From: Diplosphaera chodatii
Lineage: Eukaryota; Chlorophyta; Trebouxiophyceae; Prasiolales; Stichococcaceae
NCBI GenBank assembly: GCA_032358165.1
Contig: JAALGY010000054.1
Location: forward strand, 1,240,001 to 1,304,000
DNA: 64,000 nt
Reading direction: 5' to 3'
Shown here: one piece after another, positions 57,701 through 64,000 of the stretch
Layout of the letters: each line of letters begins with the position of its first letter
How positions within the stretch are numbered: the stretch's first letter is position 1
The notes under the pieces: model-generated
Told to the model about the DNA's origin: nothing
The model's database searches: none
What the model saw: the letters and a program-made list of their open reading frames with translations, nothing else
Program-made: the position numbers and the translations under genes

Positions 57701-58293
57701 GTGCTCTGGCCACACGGCCGGGGCGCAGCACCAGCAGCTCAGCATGCTGGGCTGCCCAGGTGTGTTCGTTCCTGCACTTCATGTCACCCATCGTTGACGG
57801 CGTGCCGCAGCGCATTGACACATCTGTTGTCACTGCACACCTGCAGCGCCGCACCTTCGATGCTGTGAATGGCAGCGACTTGCGCAAAGTGCGTGAGTGG
57901 CTGGGAGTCAGGGGCCCTGTGAACAGTGACAACTACCAGATGGCCGGCTACTTGCAGGCAGTCGCCTCCAAGACCGGTCATCGGTGGTTAGCACAGTTTC
58001 GCATGGGCAGTCACATGCTGGGGGTGGAAACAGGGAGGTGGCAGCGGCTGCCGCGGGCAGAGCGGCTGTGTCAGCGGTGTAACTGCGGCGTGGTGGATGA
58101 TGAGGCGCATATGGTCTGGGGGTGTCCAGCCCTAGTAGATCAGAGGGTGCAGCATTCGGAGCTGTTTGAGGACAGCAACATCACATCAGTGGCGGACTTT
58201 ATGCAGCAGGATGCCGGGCAACTGGCAGCCTTTTTGCGGGGTTGTCATGATCAATGTGCAGAGTTGGAGGGGTGTGCATCCAACCGGGATTGA
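54778..58293 (+). CDS. LINE-A ORF2: APE endonuclease and reverse transcriptase, complete
   Basis: 1,171 sense codons follow the amber at 54,775-54,777; the stop is TGA at 58,291. Order: APE/exonuclease-III-type endonuclease (LSLNVQG, ETW, GDLNA near 55,281, SDH at 55,621); a Gln/Arg-rich linker; RT (TPIHKGG, NYRGIAVGSL, FRKDHRTTDQ, VDFKKAYDTV, KQGCPLSPTLFG, YADD at 57,079-57,090, KRWRLTVNVKKTK); connector; and a C-terminal CX2C...HX4C motif near 58,068-58,126. No RNase H is seen. The layout is of L1/RTE-type LINEs; the exact clade is not settled. These enzymes nick the target and copy RNA onto the nick. No ATG lies before mid-endonuclease, so translation must depend on readthrough, a non-AUG start or reinitiation. 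Confidence 0.9.
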   Translation, partial: GCWGRAAPGAIRSPNSALSVLSLNVQGWLSRDASALSQVIKAADFDVLAFSETWAREGSDAPELDGFTSVLHLPRSRRQQRGGARGGIAVYVADKLAPMVTHLSTGPQNCYAVLRFDKAIGQEEDAYMFACYIPPEGSPSFDGKGPAVWEALREEVSATCRMGHVFVVGDLNARTSTCPDFPGSVDHPVTEEFLPSTAPPVQSQRHSRDSRERPNKWGRALLDMCVETSLRIANGRVPGDEGGQVTFVSQSQVGSSLIDYVLASADAFPLIQSLTVLPAPESDHAALHLLIKRTTAAQQPLPRRQRRRHQQQQPQQPTTQQPLRLSAAQLGVWQQRLQQPDAAAQLVDIAAAADAAQVPDDMHAVGMQFDQFIETTQAEVAATAPAAKGRGRDRNAVPRWWDAELARGRRAARQAARRDPQSAAARALRQQYQHLLRRTQRQWTRSQALSLTEMARSTNSKKFWQKFKPAKKRSCPIADDVMLESFRKLLDAPTLPSSTAGTSGSGAAPPFADGSELNSPFTAGAVQEAIGALRGGKATVGLLKLDALSVAAAQLAPCLACIFKSCQRVAALPRSWALCGITPIHKGGDTSDPGNYRGIAVGSLLAKLYAYMLNEKLMRWTEQHQLRARGQAGFRKDHRTTDQTFVVRTLIEKAKADKQPLYSCFVDFKKAYDTVPRDLLWEKLQRIGVHGELLRGVQALYADVPMALQFEGGMSDTFQSTLGVKQGCPLSPTLFGIYIDDFQAELEAAGGDLDLPTLCGVQAPALFYADDLDLVSTSVRGLQAQLDLLESYCKRWRLTVNVKKTKVVVYAAQAAAPPVLTYMHAPIEVLDSFTYLGVDISTRSSFAAASIGRAASAQRAALALQHRCHDLSLHDPALQLHLFDALVRPVMLYGVETWGPGALCGTGMDTCELVHRKFLRSVLGVRTGTPNVAVLGELGRFPVAHTATLAICRFWNRLVAMPDTRLTKQAFLENCALATRPGRSTSSSACWAAQVCSFLHFMSPIVDGVPQRIDTSVVTAHLQRRTFDAVNGSDLRKVREWLGVRGPVNSDNYQMAGYLQAVASKTGHRWLAQFRMGSHMLGVETGRWQRLPRAERLCQRCNCGVVDDEAHMVWGCPALVDQRVQHSELFEDSNITSVADFMQQDAGQLAAFLRGCHDQCAELEGCASNRD

Positions 58294-58352
58294 TTGGAAC
58301 CATTCTGTCAGCGGGGAGTGCACGGTTTCGTACACGACTCGTTGTGCATGTT

Positions 58353-58397
58353 GCTCTGGGTTTTTCCGCCAGAGCCTGTGGCTAGGCCAAAATGGCC
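58353..58397 (+). promoter_or_regulatory. Two hairpins in the LINE-A 3' UTR
   Basis: GCTCTGG / CCAGAGC (58,353-58,375, 9-nt loop) and GGCC-AAAAT-GGCC (58,385-58,397) lie just before the hexamer tail in nearly all copies. In 19,220-19,245 the one change keeps pairing as a G-U wobble. They are plausible RT recognition structures. Confidence 0.55.
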
Positions 58398-58432
58398 CAC
58401 CACCAGTATGTAATCAATGTCAATGTCAAACT

Positions 58433-59404
58433 GGATCTGACAAGAGCCGAGGCGCTGCTGAAGCTGTACCTGGTGCCGGCAAACGTGCAATGTGAACGCC
58501 TTACAAATTACGTGTGCCACCGACAGCACGAGGCAATGGCATTGCAGTTTGAGGGGGGAATGTCCGATACATTCCAGAGCACTTTGGGCGTTAAGCAGGG
58601 ATGTCCACTATCTCCAACCCTTTTCGGGATCTACATTGACGATTTCCAAGCGGAGCTGGAGGCCGCCGGCGGGGACCTGGACCTGCCCACCCTGTGTGGT
58701 GTGCAGGCACCTGCCCTCTTCTATGCAGATGACCTGGACCTGGTGTCCACGTCCGTACGCGGCCTGCAGGCGCAGCTCGACCTGCTGGAGTCGTACTGCA
58801 AGCGCTGGCGCCTCACCGTCAACGTGAAGAAGACAAAGGTCGTGGTGTATGCAGCCCAGGCTGCTGCACCACCGGTTCTCACCTACATGCATGCTCCCAT
58901 CGAAGTGCTGGACTCGTTTACCTATCTGGGGGTTGATATCTCTACTCAATGTCAACTCGTAGTTCTTTTGCTGCCGCTGGCATCGGCAGAGCGGCCTCCG
59001 CCCAGCGCGCCGCACTTGCATTGCAGCATCGTTGCCATGACCTGAGCCTGCATGACCCAGCATTGCAGCTGCATTTGTTTGATGCACTAGTACGTCCTGT
59101 TATGCTATATGGTGTCGAAACATGGGGACCTGGGGCGTTATGTGGTATTGGCATGGATACTTGTGAGCTTGTCCATCGGAAGTTCCTTCGGTCTGTTCTT
59201 GGCGTGCGCACAGGCACTCCCAACGTGGCGGTGTTGGGGGAGCTTGGGCGGTTCCCAGTGGCGCACACGGCAACGCTGGCCATCTGCCGGTTCTGGAACC
59301 GGCTGGTCGCAATGCCGGACACCCGCCTCACCAAGCAGGCATTCCTGGAGAACTGTGCTCTGGCCACCCGGCCGGGGCGCAGCACCAGCAGCTCAGCATG
59401 CTGG
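58433..59404 (+). pseudogene. X'-derived segment joined to a LINE-A RT fragment
   Basis: About 100 bp (KLDLTRAEALLKLYLVP frame) shared with X' and with 61,438-61,545, then RT from MALQFEGGMSD and YADD to the connector. The frame from the upstream 3' UTR ATG (58,392) stays open through all three parts to 59,045, where an 8-bp tail-like insertion at 58,948-58,955 shifts it. Confidence 0.8.
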
Positions 59405-59776
59405 CATTGACATTGACATTGATTACATACTGGTGGTGGGCCATTTTGGCCTAGCCACAGGCTCTGGCGGAAAAACCCAGAGCAACATGCACAACGAGTC
59501 GTGTACGAAACCGTTCACTCCCCGCTGACAGAATGGTTCCACTCAATCCCGGTTGGATGCACACCCCTCCAACTCTGCACATTGATCATGACAACCCCGC
59601 AAAAAGGCTGCCAGTTGCCCGGCATCCTGCTGCATAAAGTCCGCCACTGATGTGATGTTGCTGTCCTCAAACAGCTCCGAATGCTGCACCCTCTGATCTA
59701 CTAGGGCTGGACACCCCCAGACCATATGCGCCTCATCATCCACCACGCCGCAGTTACACCGCTGACACAGCCGCTC
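59405..59776 (-). mobile_element. LINE-A 3' end inserted with target-site duplication
   Basis: A 372-bp 5'-truncated minus-strand copy (tail at the left end) between two TGCTGG repeats (59,399-59,404 and 59,777-59,782). The interrupted LINE-A continues on both sides, and the uninterrupted form exists at about 30,115. Confidence 0.88.
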
Positions 59777-60455
59777 TGCTGGGCTGCCCAGGTGTGTTCG
59801 TTCCTGCACTTCATGTCACCCATCGTTGACGGCGTACCGCAGCGCATTGACACATCTGTTGTGACTGCACACCTGCAGCGCCGCACCTTCGATGCTGTGA
59901 ATGGCAGCGACTTGCGCAAAGTGCGTGAGTGGCTGGGAGTCAGGGGCCCTGTGAACAGTGACAACTACGAGATGGCCGGCTACTTGCAGGCAGTCGCCTC
60001 CAAGACCGGTCGTCGGCGGTTAGCACAGTTTCGCATGGGCAGTCACATGCTTGGGGTGGAGACAGGGAGGTGGCAGCGGCTGCCGCGGGCAGAGCGGCTG
60101 TGTCAGCGGTGTAGCTGCGGCGTGGTGGATGATGAGGCGCATATGGTCTGGGGGTGTCCAGCCGTAGTGGATCAGAGGGTGCAGCATTCGGAGCTGTTTG
60201 AAGACAGCAACATCGCATCAGTGGCGGACTTTATGCAGCAGGATGCCGGGCAACTGGCAGCCTTTTTGCGGGGTTGCCATGATCAATGTGCAGAGTTGGA
60301 GGGGTGTGCATCCAACCGGGATTGATTGGAACCATTCTGTCAGCGGGGAGTGCACGGTTTCGTACACGACTCGTTGTGCATGTTGCTCTGGGTTTTTCCG
60401 CCAGAGCCTGTGGCTAGGCCAAAATGGCCCACCACCAGTATGTAATCAATGTCAA
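59777..60455 (+). pseudogene. LINE-A C-terminus, 3' UTR and tail (right half of the split copy)
   Basis: Continues the copy of 58,531-59,404 to its stop at 60,325 and the tail near 60,446-60,460. Mirrors 29,430-30,114 in inverted orientation. Confidence 0.88.
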
Positions 60456-61437
60456 TGTCAATGCTATACGGTGTTGAAACATGGGGACCTGGGGCGTTAT
60501 GTGGTACTGGCATGGATACTTGTGAGCTTGTTCATCGGAAGTTCCTTCGGTCTGTTCTTGGCGTGCGCACAGGCACTCCCAACGTGGCGGTGCTGGGGGA
60601 GCTTGGGCGGTTCCCAGTGGCGCACACGGCAACGCTGGCCATCTGCCGGTTCTGGAACCGGCTGGTCGCAATGCCGGACACCCGCCTCACCAAGCAGGCA
60701 TTCCTGGAGAACTGTGCTCTGGCCAGCCGGCCGGGGCGCAGCACCAGCAGCTCAGCATGCTGGGCTGCCCAGGTGTGTTCGTTCCTGCACTTCATGTCAC
60801 CCATCGTTGACGGCGTGCCGCAGCGCATTGACACATCTGTTGTCACTGCACACCTGCAACGCCGCACCTTCGATGCTGTGAATGGCAGCGACTTGCGCAA
60901 AGTGCGTGAGTGGCTGGGAGTCAGGGGCCCTGTGAACGGTGACAACTACCAGTTGGCCGGAAACTTGCAGGCAGTCGCCTCCAAGACCGGTCGTCGGCGG
61001 TTAGCACAGTTTCGCATGGGCAGTCACATGCTGGGGGTGGAGACAGGGAGGTGGCAGCGGCTGCCGCGGGCAGAGCGGCTGTGTCAGCGGTGTAGCTGCG
61101 GCGTGGTGGATGATGAGGCGCATATGGTCTGGGGGTGTCCAGCCCTAGTGGATCAGAGGGTGCAGCATTCGGAGCTGTTTGAGGACAGCAACATCACATC
61201 AGTGGCAGGCTTTATGCAGCAGGATGCCGGGCAACTGGCAGCCTTTTTGCGGGGTTGTCACAATCAATGTGCAGAGTTGGAGGGGTGTGCATCCAACCGG
61301 GATTGAGTGGAACCATTCTGTCAGCGGGGAGTGAACGGTTTCGTACACGACTCGTTGTGCATGTTGCTCTGGGTTTTTCCGCCAGAGCCTGTGGCTAGGC
61401 CAAAATGGCCCACCACCAGTATGTAATCAATGTCAAT
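60456..61437 (+). pseudogene. LINE-A connector to C-terminus, 5'-truncated, with tail
   Basis: Open frame 60,449-61,306 (MLYGVETW to NRD). Starts directly at the preceding tail. Confidence 0.88.
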
Positions 61438-62555
61438 GTCAAACTGGATCTGACAAGAGCCGAGGCGCTGCTGAAGCTGTACCTGGTGCCGGCAAACGTG
61501 CAATGTGAACGCCTTACAAATTACGTGTGCCACCGACAGCACGAGGCAATGGCATTGCAGTTTGAGGGGGGAATGTCCGATACATTCCAGAGCACTTTGG
61601 GCGTTAAGCAGGGATGTCCACTATCTCCAACCCTTTTCGGGATCTACATTGACGATTTCCAAGCGGAGCTGGAGGCCGCCGGCGGGGACCTGGACCTGCC
61701 CACCCTGTGTGGTGTGCAGGCACCTGCCCTCTTCTATGCAGATGACCTGGACCTGGTGTCCACGTCCGTACGCGGCCTGCAGGCGCAGCTCGACCTGCTG
61801 GAGTCGTACTGCAAGCGCTGGCGCCTCACCGTCAACGTGAAGAAGACAAAGGTCGTGGTGCAGCTGCACGTGCTGGGCTGCCCAGGTGTGTTCGTTCCTG
61901 CACTTCATGTCACCCATCGTTGACGGCGTGCCGCAGCGCATTGACACATCTGTTGTCACTGCACACCTGCAGCGCCGCACCTTCGATGCTGTGAATGGCA
62001 GCGACTTGCGCAAAGTGCGTGAGTGGCTGGGAGTCAGGGGCCCTGTGAACGGTGACAACTACCAGTTGGCCGGCTACTTGCAGGCAGTCGCCTCCAAGAC
62101 CGGTCGTCGGCGGTTAGCACAGTTTCGCATGGGCAGTCACATGCTGGGGGTGGAGACAGGGAGGTGGCAGCGGCTGCCGCGGGCAGAGCGGCTGTGTCAG
62201 CGGTGTAGCTGCGGCGTGGTGGATGATGAGGCGCATATGGTCTGGGGGTGTCCAGCCCTAGTAGATCAGAGGGTACAGCATTCGGAGCTGTTTGAGGACA
62301 GCAACATCATATCAGTGGCGGACTTTATGCAGCAGGATGCCGGGCAACTGGCAGCCTTTTTGCGGGGTTGTCATGATCAATGTGCAGAGTTGGAGGGGTG
62401 TGCATCCAACCGGGATTGAGTGGAACCATTCTGTCAGCGGGGAGTGAACGGTTTCGTACACGACTCGTTGTGCATGTTGCTCTGGGTTTTTCCGCCAGAG
62501 CCTGTGGCTAGGCCAAAATGGCCCACCACCAGTATGTAATCAATGTCAATGTCAA
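61438..62555 (+). pseudogene. X'-derived segment, LINE-A RT fragment, deletion, C-terminus
   Basis: Same X'/RT fusion as at 58,433, but RT stops at KKTKVVV and is joined to the C-terminal region (frame 61,886-62,419). The 3' UTR and tail follow. The upstream MAHHQYVIN frame (61,405-61,923) again reads in frame into RT. Confidence 0.85.
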
Positions 62556-62715
62556 AGTTGGAGGGGTGTGCATCCAACCGGGATTGAGTGGAACCATTCT
62601 GTCAGCGGGGAGTGAACGGTTTCGTACACGACTCGTTGTGCATGTTGCTCTGGGTTTTTCCGCCAGAGCCTGTGGCTAGGCCAAAATGGCCCACCACCAG
62701 TATGTAATCAATGTC
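62556..62715 (+). mobile_element. LINE-A 3' UTR and tail only
   Basis: Second 3' UTR copy in direct tandem with the previous one. Truncated just upstream of the stop codon. Tail at about 62,705-62,717. Confidence 0.88.
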
Positions 62716-63080
62716 AACGTGGGAACGTGAGGGCGGCTGGGTAGGTCATCAAAACGCTCTGTTCGAAATATGTCAATGGAGGACACTGAAACCACAAGGG
62801 AATGCAGGGCCCATGAGACCACCTTGTTCATTGAGCTTGGTTCTGGTCTGGACGCCCTTTGTGGAAAACAAACAAACAAACAAGGGAATGCAGGGCCCAT
62901 GAGACCAGCGCAAGGCAATAGTCCCGACGAGGAAGGCTACCTAACGATCGTACAAGTGCGGGGACCTGGCGGCGGCGGCAGCAAGGCCACGCACACGCGG
63001 CTAAGTCGCACCGCTGCAAGTGTCTAATCCTGAAGAGTCGTAACGAGTGTCTGTCCACGTGCCACGGCACCGGCTTAAAC
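62716..63080 (-). mobile_element. Element X, 5'-truncated, with the same internal X-tail insertion
   Basis: Inverted counterpart of 36,571-36,927, including the 59-bp X-tail insertion and its 27-bp target duplication. Part of a larger inverted duplication. Confidence 0.85.
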
Positions 63081-63225
63081 ATGAGCCTGGCGTATGTATG
63101 AAATTTATAGAGACACTTGCCAGTGAGAGCTGAATATATGAGCGACAGCATCCGCAAAGCGGCCTAAAAGAAGGTCAATGCAGATCGTGCGGATAAGAGC
63201 GCATGTATGCCTTGTATGCCATTGA
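63081..63225. other. Short unassigned stretch, inverted copy of 36,420-36,570
   Basis: It matches the other arm base for base where checked. No coding signal was seen. Confidence 0.5.
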
Positions 63226-64000
63226 CATTGACATTGACATGACATTGATTACATACTGGTGGTGGGCCATTTTGGCCTAGCCACAGGCTCTGGCGGAAAA
63301 ACCCAGAGCAACATGCGCAACGAGTCGTGTACGAAACCGTTCACTCCCCGCTGACAGAATGGTTCCACTCAATCCCGGTTGGATGCACACCCCTCCAACT
63401 CTGCACATTGATCATGACAACCCCGCAAAAAGGCTGCCAGTTGCCCGGCATCCTGCTGCATAAAGTCCGCCACTGATATGATGTTGCTGTCCTCAAACAG
63501 CTCCGAATGCTGTACCCTCTGATCTACTAGGGCTGGACACCCCCAGACCATATGCGCCTCATCATCCACCACGCCGCAGCTACACCGCTGACACAGCCGC
63601 TCTGCCCGCGGCAGCCGCTGCCACCTCCCTGTCTCCACCCCCAGCATGTGACTGCCCATGCGAAACTGTGCTAACCGCCGACGACCGGTCTTGGAGGCGA
63701 CTGCCTGCAAGTAGCCGGCCAACTGGTAGTTGTCACCGTTCACAGGGCCCCTGACTCCCAGCCACTCACGCACTTTGCGCAAGTCGCTGCCATTCACAGC
63801 ATCGAAGGTGCGGCGCTGCAGGTGTGCAGTGACAACAGATGTGTCAATGCGCTGCGGCACGCCGTCAACGATGGGTGACATGAAGTGCAGGAACGAACAC
63901 ACCTGGGCAGCCCAGCATGCTGAGCTGCTGGTGCTGCGCCCCGGCCGGGTGGCCAGAGCACAGTTCTCCAGGAATTTGACATTGACATTGATTACATACT
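63226..64000 (-). pseudogene. LINE-A C-terminal fragment, tail to connector, reaches the right edge
   Basis: The minus-strand frame 63,369-63,902 is identical in content to 35,740-36,276. At the edge it again joins a hexamer tail (63,976-64,000), mirroring 35,645-35,672. Confidence 0.88.

Larger units (their letters stand above)
54472..58432 (+). mobile_element. LINE-A tandem unit 4 with full ORF2, 3' UTR and tail
   Basis: The only copy in the window with an uninterrupted ORF2. ORF1 is limited to its last ~100 codons. 3' UTR 58,294-58,412, tail about 58,413-58,429. Confidence 0.92.

Overview
The window looks like nuclear DNA of a green alga (Chlorophyta). About 18 kb carries intron-rich host genes with GT..AG introns and frequent TGCAG acceptors. 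One encodes a starch-phosphorylating enzyme with a plastid-type leader, and another a plant-type methylenetetrahydrofolate reductase. The species was not identified. All splice models were built by eye from splice sites, phase and family motifs, with no transcript data.

Left part, 1-18,249. A kinase-like gene runs off the left edge on the minus strand (1-847). Next is a membrane-anchored J-domain protein (minus, 1,843-3,251, 7 exons, 250 aa), divergent from phosphoglucan, water dikinase (plus, 3,899-9,955, 23 exons, 1158 aa). A partial unknown helical protein follows (minus, 10,304-11,361 and beyond), then a single-TOG/HEAT-repeat protein (plus, 12,866-14,279, 295 aa) and MTHFR (plus, 14,769-18,249, 15 exons, 605 aa). 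The models given as complete sum to whole numbers of codons with matching phase at every junction.

Right part, 18,640-64,000. Almost everything is retroelement sequence nested inside retroelement sequence. The main family, here LINE-A, is a non-LTR retrotransposon. It has a Gln/Ala-rich ORF1, then an ORF2 with an APE-type endonuclease, a reverse transcriptase (YADD) and a C-terminal Cys-His motif, a 3' UTR with two small hairpins, and a tail of repeated TGTCAA hexamers. Fragments lie in both orientations, often abutting at their hexamer tails. Other families are a ~227-bp SINE-like element with a tRNA T-arm-like head (SINE-S), elements X and X' that share a 3' end and an (AAAC)n tail, a 92-bp minisatellite joined to X, and a duplicated ~635-bp segment E.

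No single LINE-A copy here is complete. Copies with the full ORF1 have lost the RT domain, and the copy with full ORF2 (54,778-58,293) lacks the start of ORF1. A three-unit tandem array (period 2,737 bp) and several segmental and inverted duplications show repeated rearrangement after insertion. The most unusual features are: an in-frame amber codon with a downstream hairpin between ORF1 and ORF2; insertion of LINE-A into a tail-like site inside its own RT gene; and in-frame chimeric ORFs that begin in one element's 3' UTR and read through the hexamer tail into the next element. Self-nested LINE clusters mark subtelomeres (Zepp in Chlorella) or putative centromeres (ZeppL in Coccomyxa and Chlamydomonas) in other green algae, so this array is a candidate for one of those roles. 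That last point is inference.
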